Source: an uncultured Desulfovibrio sp.
GTDB taxonomy: Bacteria > Desulfobacterota > Desulfovibrionia > Desulfovibrionales > Desulfovibrionaceae
Direction of reading: 5' to 3'
Assembly (NCBI GenBank): GCA_900553145.1
Contig: USCL01000076.1
Coordinates: 1 to 14,256 of the forward strand
DNA length: 14,256 bases
Position 1 is the stretch's first letter, and each line of letters starts with the position of its first letter. Made by a program: the position numbers and the translations under genes. This document shows, piece after piece, positions 7,152 through 14,256 of the stretch. The notes beneath the pieces were generated by a model that ran no database searches, was not told where the DNA came from, and saw nothing but the letters and a program-made list of their open reading frames with translations.

Positions 7152-7751
7152 ATGGGAAGGCCACCATCCTATGATCATACCATGTTGCTGCGTGAAATCA
7201 TCGACTGCCTGTGGGAACGCGGGTATGCGGCGACGCCTATCAGCGTCATCGTCCAAGAGACGGGGGTCAACGCGGCAAGCCTCTACGCCCGGTTCGGCAG
7301 CAAAAAAGGGATCATGCTCGCGGCGCTGGAGCTGTACGCCAAGGAAACGCTCGGCGCGCTTGAAGCCCTGCTGGCCTCGACGCCGCCGGGAGCCGGCCAA
7401 GTGCGCGCCATATTGGAGCATGCCATGCAGAGCTTTGAAGACCCGCGTGCGCGAGGGTGCTTTCTGGTGAACAGCATCACCAACATCTCGACGGATACGC
7501 CTGATTTTGCCGTGGCGGTAGCGGGTTATATGGAGCAAATACGCGGCAGGATCCGGGACGCGCTGAAGCGCGCGCCGGATTTGCGGCCGGAGGTGACGCC
7601 GGAAGACGCGGCGCTGTATGTGCAGGTGCAGGTATGGGGCTTGAAGGTCATGGCCCGGATGCGTCCTGACAAGGCTGCGGCGGAGGTTGTCGTCAGGCAG
7701 ACGCTGACGGCGTTGTTCACGGATGAAGCCGTCGTTTCCTTGGAGGGGTAA
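7152..7751 (+). CDS. TetR/AcrR-family transcriptional regulator
   Basis: A protein of 199 residues, normal for the family. The N-terminal helix-turn-helix spans about residues 8-56, with the recognition region ISVIVQETGVNAASLYARFGSKKGIM giving the expected TxxxI..xTGV..xSLYxxFxSKxx pattern. The rest is a helical ligand and dimer domain. Within it, RGCFLVNSITN places Cys103 at a spot that by eye matches the oxidant-sensing Cys106 of E. coli NemR (in SGCLTVK), although the lysine that pairs with it there seems not to be conserved here. The gene is divergent from the rhodanese-rclA pair, shares their promoter region and is followed by its own terminator, so it is likely their repressor and perhaps its own. 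The inducer is unknown; reactive chlorine, electrophiles or copper would fit an RclA neighbour, by inference. Confidence 0.88.
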   Translation: MGRPPSYDHTMLLREIIDCLWERGYAATPISVIVQETGVNAASLYARFGSKKGIMLAALELYAKETLGALEALLASTPPGAGQVRAILEHAMQSFEDPRARGCFLVNSITNISTDTPDFAVAVAGYMEQIRGRIRDALKRAPDLRPEVTPEDAALYVQVQVWGLKVMARMRPDKAAAEVVVRQTLTALFTDEAVVSLEG

Positions 7752-7817
7752 CACGCTCTGCCGGTTTGGAAAATGTTCATTTATTTTTTACTTTTTTAGC
7801 CACAAATTATCTTGGAG

Positions 7818-7852
7818 AAAAGGCACGAATGCTCATATGTTCGTGCCTTTTT
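7818..7852 (+). terminator. intrinsic terminator after tetR
   Basis: The 12-base arms at 7818-7829 (AAAAGGCACGAA) and 7840-7851 (TTCGTGCCTTTT) pair perfectly around a ten-base loop, with further T-rich sequence after. A textbook Rho-independent terminator. Confidence 0.93.
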
Positions 7853-7919
7853 GTTTTATATAAACAATATTGTCTGTATATAACGTGTCCAATTCCCTTT
7901 TATATAAAACACTCGCCTT

Positions 7920-7952
7920 AATAAAATATTTTTATTGTAATGAAAATTTCAT
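7920..7952. repeat. two adjacent AT-rich perfect palindromes
   Basis: AATAAAA/TTTTATT arms at 7920-7926 and 7930-7936 surround TAT; ATGAAA/TTTCAT arms at 7940-7945 and 7947-7952 surround a single A. With the looser dyad centred on ACAATATTGT at 7864-7873 they form a cluster. These may be protein-binding sites or simply chance in AT-rich DNA. Confidence 0.45.
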
Positions 7953-8050
7953 ACTTGTTCGCTTTTTTTGATGCATGTCTTGTAAAGAAAAATATGCGCG
8001 GATATAGTAATGTGAAGTATCTCTCAATATCAAATATAGAGCGTGGCATC

Positions 8051-8143
8051 GAGATGAAGACCATCTGCAAGATTCTTTCGGATTTTCCGTTCATCTCTCC
8101 TTTTCTGCTGGAAAGCCTGCGCCTTATGACGCGGGCTTTTTTT
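8051..8143 (+). ncRNA. candidate small RNA or attenuating leader with terminator
   Basis: GAGATGAA at 8051-8058 can pair with TTCATCTC at 8090-8097, with a small CGGA-TTT-TCCG hairpin inside (8079-8089). This is followed by an intrinsic terminator at 8112-8143. Nothing in front of that terminator is a convincing gene, so the transcript it ends is likely noncoding or a leader of the downstream surface-protein gene. The 5' end is not visible; the listed start is just the first paired base. Confidence 0.35.
8112..8143 (+). terminator. intrinsic terminator upstream of the surface-protein gene
   Basis: AAAGCCTGCG at 8112-8121 pairs with CGCGGGCTTT at 8130-8139, with one T-G wobble, around an eight-base loop, and T7 follows at 8137-8143. 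It stands 64 bases before the ATG of the large gene, where it could act as an attenuator or end a separate short RNA. Confidence 0.85.
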
Positions 8144-8192
8144 ATTGAGAAATAAAATCAACTTTTAGAGCCGTAAGCATACAATTTATCCT

Positions 8193-8199
8193 GAGGAGG
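8193..8199 (+). promoter_or_regulatory. ribosome binding site of the giant surface protein
   Basis: GAGGAGG lies eight bases before the ATG at 8208, a strong site that favours this start over the tandem Met codons at residues 24-25. Confidence 0.8.
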
Positions 8200-8207
8200 A
8201 TGTAATC

Positions 8208-11200
8208 ATGACCTTATCGAGAGGAGCCGTCGGGAACCTGATCAACAGGTACCGTGCCGTCCTGCGGAAGTGTCACATGATGAACGTATTCGGGTCATTA
8301 GCAGTGGCCGGCATGCTTGTCGCGGGAAACGCGGGGCTTGCCGGCGCGGAGGACTCCGTCGTTGCGCAGAACACTTCCATATCAAAGGACTATGACACCG
8401 ATACGACCGTTCTTAATGCGAATCAGCCGCAATTTTCGAAGGAACTTTACGCCATAGGGGCAACCGGTTCTCAGGGGAAGCTGGATATCTCTATGGCAGG
8501 GGACGCCGCATTGACGGTCGACGCTTCGTGGCGGCGCGACGCGGCGGATTCCAATATGGATCAACTGTCGGCTGTGTACGCGGGGGGTGGTGCCCAGCTT
8601 TCCTTTACAGGGACAGGGATTTTCAAGGCTACAGGGCAGGGAAAGATTATAGAGGCCGTAGTATTCAGAAATGGGGCCAACGGGTCCTCCGGCGGCACAA
8701 TGCGGCTTACGGGCGCGATTACCGGGGAAGCCATAACCGAAGCTTCCGAGAGTGGTACGGGATACAAGGCCATAGGGGTGAAGGCGGAGAATCCCGGGAC
8801 AATTCTTTTCAGCGGAAAAAGTGCGTGGCTGAAGGCGATAGCCCATGCCGGTACGGCGGATGGCGTGTATGCCCGCTATGGTGGAGCGGTCGATTTTCAG
8901 AGCGAAGAAGTCAATATTTTGTCCCAGAGTGATACGGCATCGCCCGCTTCGGGCATTTCCATCGAATACTCGGGCGGAACGATAACCTCTTCTGAGAAGA
9001 CGGCGCTTACGGTCGAGGTCAAGGCGCCTGCGTCAACGGCAACCGGGATTTCTTTGAGCGGGGCTTCCAAGGGGTTGGTTGATCTTGCGGGAACCTTGGT
9101 GGTCAGCGTCGAAGGGAGTCCTGCTCGTGGCATAGAGAATGATCAAGGCACGTTGAACGTTGCGAAGGCCTCTTCCATCAGGGGGACAGGGGAAGGTTCA
9201 TTCCCTTCTTATGGAATATGGGGAAGAAACGGTTCCACCACAGCCCTGATGGGTGATGTCGACATCGATATGGCTTCAAGCGCGACGGTATATGGCGTCT
9301 ATGCCGACAGTTCCAATGTTTTGCTGGGAAGTGAAGGCGATGTCACTATACGGGTGCAGGGAAGTTACGGATATGGGGTTGCCGCCTATGACGGAGGCAA
9401 GGTCGAGCTGGGAAGCCAAGGGAAGGAAGTCTCCATTGCCGCCCAGAATACGGGTGTCGAAGCGGGGAAGTCTTCTACGGTTTCTCTGAACGGCAGCGTG
9501 AAGATCGAATCCGGTACTGGCATAAGCTTGTCAAGTACGGCGGTCAATACGTTCCCCTCTCTCGTCTCCAACGGGTCGGTTTCAATCATTTCTGCCGGGG
9601 TCGGCATCGCGGCCAAGTACGCCCATGCCGCTTTCAATGAATTGCACATTCAGGCGGGCACAGGAATAGATGTGCAGGGATCTGGCTATATTGGATCCGG
9701 TAATACGGATACGGTTCTTGATTTCAACGGGCCCACTGAAATCGTTGCGCAGAATACGGCATTGCAGATTGCCGGAGCTTCAGGAAGCAAGGCCGCGAAT
9801 TTCGGCTTTGTGGGGACTTTTAAGGGGACCACTTCGCTGCGTGCGATCAACGGCAATGGCATTCAGCTTTCCGGGTCTACGAATTCCGGTACGACGGCGG
9901 CCGGGGATTGTTCGGTGACATTCAAGGGGCAGACGTCCATCGCTTCGGAGACGGGCACCGGCGTTGTTGTCAACGGTCCTGTTGGGGCTGCAGCCGAAGA
10001 TCACGCATCCGTGGTTTTCGAAGGCGCGACGACCATTGATGCGGCAAAGGCCATCGAAATAAAGAAGAACAAGGGAAAGGGCGCTTCGGTCACCTTCGCC
10101 TATAACCCCACGCCGATCAATGTCCCCGCCCGGGCGCAGGATGCTGATTCTCAGGTGAACGGCTCTGTTGCGGGAACTGGAACGCTCATCAAGTCAGGTG
10201 GCGGCTCTCTCGCCCTGAACGGCGACAATTCCGGTTTCAGCGGCGAATTCAATATGCAGGGCGGCAAGGCGTTCCTTGGCTCGGGAGAGGGATATTTTTC
10301 CGGTGCCACCGTTAACCTTACTGGCGGGACGTTGGTTGCACCCGAGCTGCGTTTTAGCGGCGGAAAGCTTTCGCTTGCGGGCGGCACGCTCGAAACCGGG
10401 ACGGGGCAGATCTTCACAAGCGGTCTGAACGCGGAAGGGGACACTAGAGATCCCGGTGCCGTGAAGCTGAGCGATGATAACTGGAGCTTTGATTCAGGCC
10501 TGATCGCGTTTGACGACGCCAAGTACAACCTGCTCTACGCGCAAACGGCGGCGGATTTGCTGGGCGCCGGCAATGCGGAGCCGGACGATGCCGCCGGGGC
10601 GGACGCTTCCAAGGAAATCACGTTTACCGGAACGCTTGTTACATTGCCTCCCCTCAATCCCGACAGCTTCGAGACGCTCCAGAAGGCTGTTCTGGATACC
10701 GGTATCGAGAGCATCACGCTGGGAAGCGACATCGTCTTTTCCCAGCGCTTTCAGGGGAACACGGCGATCAGCCGTTCCTTGGACATCGACGGGAACGGCC
10801 ACACGATAAGCGGCGCCCATCCCGGCCTCTGGTTCAAGGGGATGGATTCCGGGACGGTTTCCATCCGGAATATCACGTTTGACGGTTTGAAGACGTCTTC
10901 GAGCGACAGGTATGAAGGGCCCGTATCCTTTGGCCCGGCCGTTTTCTTTGACATGGGGTACTCCTCCGATAACTGGAAGAGCACGGCAAAGCTGATCATC
11001 GGCGACGGCGTTGAGTTCAGGAATATGGAAGCCGTAGGCGACGGCGCAGGCGGGGCCGTCAGGACCGCCCACGGGATAGTGGAAATAGGAAATGACGTCC
11101 GCTTCATCAACAACTCCGGAGGTTCCGGAGGCGGGCTCTACAGCGAATCGTTTACGACGATTGGCGATAACGTTGTTTTTGAAGGCAACAAGGGGCGCAG

Positions 11201-14200
11201 AGGCGGCGCGTTGAATGTCGTTGATGACTACGGAGGGTATATAGGTGATTCCGACTATGCATCCGGCGCGCGCCGTGTAAAGTATGTGCATATCGGGAAG
11301 AACGCCCTTTTCAAGGACAACAGCGTCGAGCTGCTGGGTTCCAGCGGAAACGGCGGTGCCATCGAAGTGCAGTCGGGGGAACTGAGCATTGATGACGGCG
11401 CCACGTTTACAGGGAATGCCTCCAAGGGTACAGGCGGCGCTATTGCCGTCTGTGATTGGAGCCCCCAGCTGCCCGCCAAGGCTGCATTGGGATCCGCAAC
11501 GTTTCTCAAGAACAGTGCTGGTTCCCACGGCGGCGCGGTTATCAGCGAAGGTGACCTGCGCTTCAATGGCCTCGTCTCTTTTGTCGAGAATACGGCGGGA
11601 AAGATCGGCGGCGCCATTGTCAATTTGAACACGTTGAGTCTGGCGGCGGAATCCACGTTTTCCAAGAATGCGGCTGGATCTGTAGGCGGAGGGCTTTATA
11701 ATGAAGGTACGGCCTCGCTAGCCAAGGCTTCCTTCACTGAAAACAGCGCAACAGTCGGTGGAGGAGCCGTATTCAATCTCAATCAGATGACGTTCGCTGA
11801 CGGAGCGGCCTTCTCCGGGAACAGCGCAGTGGACGGCGGCGCCGTTTACAACGATTTTTCCGTGGATAAGGACGGCAACGTCGTAAACGAGGGCTCCATC
11901 GCCTTCAACGGCGGGGCGCGTTTCACCGGGAATACGGCCAGCGGCCTTGGCGGAGCCATCTACACCACCCGTGCGGTCACCCTCAACCCCGGTTCGGGTC
12001 AGGAGATCGTGTTCAGCGGGAATACGGACTCCACGGGCTCGAATGCGGTTTATATGGCCGACGGTTCCAGCCTGAACGTCACCGGAGAAGGCAAGGTCGT
12101 CTTTGACGATGCGTTGTCGTCTGAAAATGCGGCGTCGGCGCTGAAGAAGACGGGCGGCGGCACGCTGCTGTTCAATGCTTCGATGGATGGTTTTCTGGGG
12201 ACGGCTTCCTTTGAGGACGGGCTCACGAGTGTTGCTCAGAACTGGCTCCTCAAGAATACGGTGACCGTCACGGGCGGCAAGCTGAGCATGCCGGAGTTCT
12301 CCTTCGCGGCGCAAGACGCGGAGAACAACATCGCGGGCGGCAAGCTGGTTCTGGCTGGCGGCACGCTCGAAACCGGGACGGGGCAGATCTTCACGAACGG
12401 ATTGAACGCGGAGGGAGACAACAAGGATCCCGGCGCGGTAAAGCTGAGCGATGATAACTGGAGCTTTGATTCAGGCCTGATCGCGTTTGACGATGCCAGG
12501 TACAACCTGCTCTACGCGCAAACGGCGGCAGATTTGTTGGGCGCCGGCAATGTCGGAGCGGACGATGCCGCCGGTTCTTCGGCAAAGGAGATTACGTTCA
12601 CAGGAACGTACGTGAATGTTCCTGTTCCCGATCCCGTACCGCCTTACTATTACGTGGGCAACGGGCCTGATGCCGCTTCTGACGAAACCGCAGGGGCGTG
12701 GCAGGATAGTACCGGCGCTTCCGTAAAGATAGCGGACGCCATCACCGTCAGGACGGAACAGGGGAAGGCAAGCGAATACCATTTCCTGTCAGGCGTTTTT
12801 GACGGGAGCAAGACGTCCGATACCAACAATGCCTACGCGTGTTTGATCCACGGCGGCGATTCCGGGGTGCACGTCACGTCGGACGGGCCTCTGACCATCC
12901 AGAATTGGGGCACGAGGCTGATGCCCTACCACGCGTCGGTCGCCTCTTCGGATGGGGAAATCATCTTTGGCGACAATGTGTCGCTGCTCAACAACCATTC
13001 GTCCGGGGATACCACAAAGGGCGGCGGGGCTGTTTTTTCCAAGACGGGCATCACCTTCGGCGACAACGCCGTGGTGTCCGGCAATTCGACCGCCTTGCCT
13101 ATGGTCGGCGGAGGTTATTATGGCGGCGGTGCCCTTTTCCTGAACGGAAAGGGCGCGGTCCGCTTCGGCAGGAACGCGGTCGTCGCGGATAACGAGAGCT
13201 ACCATTACGGCGGTGCGATATACAGTGTGGGCTCCGTGAGCTTGGGAGACGGGGCCACCATCCGCGGCAACAAGACTTCGTACATGGGCGGGGCGCTGGC
13301 CGTAAACGGCGCACTGGATCTCGGAAAGGATTCCCTTGTGGAAGGCAACCAAGCCCAGGCGGGAGGAGCCGTCTATTCCACGGGCTCGGTGAACGCGACG
13401 GGCACGACCTTCAGAGAGAATGTGGCCACGTCGAACTACGGGGGAGCCATCTATAGCGCGGGCGGCACGGTCGTCCTCGCCGACTCCCTGATGGAAGGGA
13501 ATCAGGCCAAGGGTGGCGGTGCCGTCCTTCTTGGCAGCGGCGCAACGGCAGAGGTTACGGGCACGGCGTTCATTGGAAATACCGCTACCAACGGAGGCGC
13601 GTTCTTTATCGACAAGAACGGCGTGCTGACGGCGGCTGACGGGGCTACGGGCTCGTCGTTCACAGGGAACAGCGCGACCGGAAGCGGCGGTGCCGTTTAT
13701 GTCCAGAACGGTACGGTGAACCTTGGAAACGGAACGCGGCTGGAAAAGAACCAGGCGGCCAAGGGCGGAGCGATATATCTGCTGGGAGGCAGCGACAGTT
13801 CTGCGGAACTTGACCTTACCGGCGTGGTATTCAAGGGTAATAGCGCCACCTATGGCGGAGCCGTCTATTCGACAAGCAGCGGTACCGTGAATGCTTCCAT
13901 TGCTGACACCGGATTTGAAGGCAACAGCGCCGCCTATGGTGGAGCATTGTATTTAACCGGCAGCGACACTTCGAATGTCACCGTCGCCAACGTTATGTTC
14001 AAGGGCAATCAAGCCAACGGCGGCAATGGCGGTGCCGTCTATTCGGCAATCAGGGGTGTTTTTGCCATTGAGGACACGGGGTTCACAGACAACAGTGCCG
14101 ATTACGGTGGCGCGCTCTTCAATGTCGGACAGCTGACGTTCGCTGATGGAGCGGCCTTCTCCGGGAACAGCGCAGTGGACGGCGGCGCCGTTTACAACGA

Positions 14201-14256
14201 CTTTTCCGTGGATAAGGACGGCAACGTCGTAAACGAGGGCTCCATCGCCTTCAACG
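8208..14256 (+). CDS. giant Pmp-like/autotransporter-type surface protein, 3' end outside window
   Basis: One frame stays open for 2016 complete codons to the window end, so the gene is partial. Residues 1-47 are a signal peptide with a basic N-terminal extension (NLINRYRAVLRK), a core GSLAVAGMLVAG and likely cleavage after LAGA. Residues 48-655 are Gly/Ser/Thr-rich and look beta-helical. A PATR-like repeat begins at 656 (GTGTLIKSGGGSLALNG) and another near 1311 (ALKKTGGGTLLFN). Two long arrays of FxxN followed by GGA[ILV] (about 885-1285, with 12 units, and 1585 to the end, with at least 15) match the motif pair of chlamydial polymorphic membrane proteins. Each module ends in a GGTLETGTGQIF segment and an LYAQTAADLLGAGN segment, then a Pro-containing linker (TLPPLNP; VPVPDPVPP). 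Only three Cys occur after the signal, as usual in autotransporter passengers. It is likely an outer-membrane adhesin of type Va, but the barrel is not in view. Function is not known. Confidence 0.88.
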   Translation, partial: MTLSRGAVGNLINRYRAVLRKCHMMNVFGSLAVAGMLVAGNAGLAGAEDSVVAQNTSISKDYDTDTTVLNANQPQFSKELYAIGATGSQGKLDISMAGDAALTVDASWRRDAADSNMDQLSAVYAGGGAQLSFTGTGIFKATGQGKIIEAVVFRNGANGSSGGTMRLTGAITGEAITEASESGTGYKAIGVKAENPGTILFSGKSAWLKAIAHAGTADGVYARYGGAVDFQSEEVNILSQSDTASPASGISIEYSGGTITSSEKTALTVEVKAPASTATGISLSGASKGLVDLAGTLVVSVEGSPARGIENDQGTLNVAKASSIRGTGEGSFPSYGIWGRNGSTTALMGDVDIDMASSATVYGVYADSSNVLLGSEGDVTIRVQGSYGYGVAAYDGGKVELGSQGKEVSIAAQNTGVEAGKSSTVSLNGSVKIESGTGISLSSTAVNTFPSLVSNGSVSIISAGVGIAAKYAHAAFNELHIQAGTGIDVQGSGYIGSGNTDTVLDFNGPTEIVAQNTALQIAGASGSKAANFGFVGTFKGTTSLRAINGNGIQLSGSTNSGTTAAGDCSVTFKGQTSIASETGTGVVVNGPVGAAAEDHASVVFEGATTIDAAKAIEIKKNKGKGASVTFAYNPTPINVPARAQDADSQVNGSVAGTGTLIKSGGGSLALNGDNSGFSGEFNMQGGKAFLGSGEGYFSGATVNLTGGTLVAPELRFSGGKLSLAGGTLETGTGQIFTSGLNAEGDTRDPGAVKLSDDNWSFDSGLIAFDDAKYNLLYAQTAADLLGAGNAEPDDAAGADASKEITFTGTLVTLPPLNPDSFETLQKAVLDTGIESITLGSDIVFSQRFQGNTAISRSLDIDGNGHTISGAHPGLWFKGMDSGTVSIRNITFDGLKTSSSDRYEGPVSFGPAVFFDMGYSSDNWKSTAKLIIGDGVEFRNMEAVGDGAGGAVRTAHGIVEIGNDVRFINNSGGSGGGLYSESFTTIGDNVVFEGNKGRRGGALNVVDDYGGYIGDSDYASGARRVKYVHIGKNALFKDNSVELLGSSGNGGAIEVQSGELSIDDGATFTGNASKGTGGAIAVCDWSPQLPAKAALGSATFLKNSAGSHGGAVISEGDLRFNGLVSFVENTAGKIGGAIVNLNTLSLAAESTFSKNAAGSVGGGLYNEGTASLAKASFTENSATVGGGAVFNLNQMTFADGAAFSGNSAVDGGAVYNDFSVDKDGNVVNEGSIAFNGGARFTGNTASGLGGAIYTTRAVTLNPGSGQEIVFSGNTDSTGSNAVYMADGSSLNVTGEGKVVFDDALSSENAASALKKTGGGTLLFNASMDGFLGTASFEDGLTSVAQNWLLKNTVTVTGGKLSMPEFSFAAQDAENNIAGGKLVLAGGTLETGTGQIFTNGLNAEGDNKDPGAVKLSDDNWSFDSGLIAFDDARYNLLYAQTAADLLGAGNVGADDAAGSSAKEITFTGTYVNVPVPDPVPPYYYVGNGPDAASDETAGAWQDSTGASVKIADAITVRTEQGKASEYHFLSGVFDGSKTSDTNNAYACLIHGGDSGVHVTSDGPLTIQNWGTRLMPYHASVASSDGEIIFGDNVSLLNNHSSGDTTKGGGAVFSKTGITFGDNAVVSGNSTALPMVGGGYYGGGALFLNGKGAVRFGRNAVVADNESYHYGGAIYSVGSVSLGDGATIRGNKTSYMGGALAVNGALDLGKDSLVEGNQAQAGGAVYSTGSVNATGTTFRENVATSNYGGAIYSAGGTVVLADSLMEGNQAKGGGAVLLGSGATAEVTGTAFIGNTATNGGAFFIDKNGVLTAADGATGSSFTGNSATGSGGAVYVQNGTVNLGNGTRLEKNQAAKGGAIYLLGGSDSSAELDLTGVVFKGNSATYGGAVYSTSSGTVNASIADTGFEGNSAAYGGALYLTGSDTSNVTVANVMFKGNQANGGNGGAVYSAIRGVFAIEDTGFTDNSADYGGALFNVGQLTFADGAAFSGNSAVDGGAVYNDFSVDKDGNVVNEGSIAFN
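10380..10574 (+). repeat. intragenic repeat A, copy 1
   Basis: About 195 bases encoding residues 725-789, starting at GGTLETGTGQIF. It is repeated at 12357-12551 with an offset of 1977 bases (659 codons) and about 17 differences by eye, including a block of 53 identical bases (10464-10516). Identity at synonymous positions shows recent duplication or gene conversion. Confidence 0.93.
11790..11910 (+). repeat. intragenic repeat B, copy 1
   Basis: This 121-base segment of the first FxxN/GGA array, from TFADGAAFSGN to SIAFN, recurs at 14136-14256 with only two base differences. In this copy the array runs on through ARFTGNTASGLGGAIY to the second PATR. Confidence 0.95.
12357..12551 (+). repeat. 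intragenic repeat A, copy 2
   Basis: Encodes residues 1384-1448, the counterpart of 10380-10574. It closes the second module, just before the Pro-rich linker VPVPDPVPP. Confidence 0.93.
14136..14256 (+). repeat. intragenic repeat B, copy 2, cut by the window end
   Basis: Matches 11790-11910 at an offset of 2346 bases (782 codons), with differences only at 14146 and in the AAC/AAT codon of YND. Because the window ends inside it, the true length of the repeat is larger. Confidence 0.95.

Larger units (their letters stand above)
7752..8207. other. AT-rich gene-free region upstream of the giant surface protein
   Basis: This stretch holds the tetR terminator (7818-7852), a cluster of AT-rich palindromes (7857-7952), a two-hairpin segment ending in a second intrinsic terminator (8051-8143) and the start region of the autotransporter-like gene. 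A plus frame at 7940-8155 encodes 71 residues but has no ribosome site and runs through the terminator, so I do not call it. TACAAT at 8180-8185 could be a -10 box for the downstream gene, without a good -35. Confidence 0.6.

Noticed and set aside
7940..8155. Plus-strand 71-residue frame before the surface-protein gene
   Set aside because: No ribosome site, its ATG sits within a palindrome, and its 3' part runs through an intrinsic terminator.
8200..8205. ATG-TAA minimal open frame just ahead of the surface-protein start
   Set aside because: It directly abuts the ribosome site with no spacing, so ribosomes should start at 8208; probably chance.
10494..11528. Antisense 344-residue open frame inside the surface-protein gene, and similar ones at 11718-12314 and 12789-13352
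   Set aside because: They mirror the repeated GGA-rich coding sequence; the plus frame is continuous and has a clear domain pattern, whereas the antisense products do not.

Overview
The window is GC-rich chromosomal DNA with short AT-rich intergenic islands, and it looks like a member of the Desulfovibrionaceae, possibly a gut sulfite reducer of the Bilophila type. This assignment is an inference. It rests on the protein mix (a cytosolic ASST-like protein, a ferredoxin-nitroreductase fusion, an RclA-like flavoprotein and a giant Pmp-like surface protein), on recalled resemblance to proteins of that family, and on codon use. No search could be run.

Layout. Positions 1-403 are intergenic. Next, on the plus strand, come an arylsulfotransferase-like protein (404-1855, followed by a clear intrinsic terminator at 2021-2051), a ferredoxin-nitroreductase fusion (2217-3044), an EamA/DMT transporter (3212-4114) and a SAM-dependent methyltransferase with a GTG start (4231-4983). 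A long perfect-to-near-perfect inverted repeat (5131-5181) separates the methyltransferase from a convergent minus-strand pair: an exported single-domain rhodanese (7021-6608) and an RclA-like flavin disulfide reductase (6564-5191). A TetR-family regulator (7152-7751) is divergent from that pair. The intervening region carries a good sigma-70 promoter for the rhodanese-rclA pair and three CAAGCG/CGCTTG half-sites, so the three genes look like one redox-stress module with local control.

After the tetR terminator (7818-7852) lies a gene-free AT-rich stretch with several palindromes and a second intrinsic terminator (8112-8143). It could encode a small RNA or an attenuating leader.

From 8208 to the window end one frame is open without a stop: 2016 complete codons of an enormous secreted surface protein. 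It has a signal peptide with a long N-terminal extension, a beta-helical passenger, PATR-type repeats and two arrays of FxxN...GGA motifs like those of chlamydial polymorphic membrane proteins. The C-terminus, where a beta-barrel would be expected, is outside the window. Two sets of nearly identical DNA segments inside this gene show it grew by module duplication or gene conversion, and the window ends inside one of these repeats. This repeat architecture, its leader region and the RclA/rhodanese/TetR module are the parts most worth a second look.
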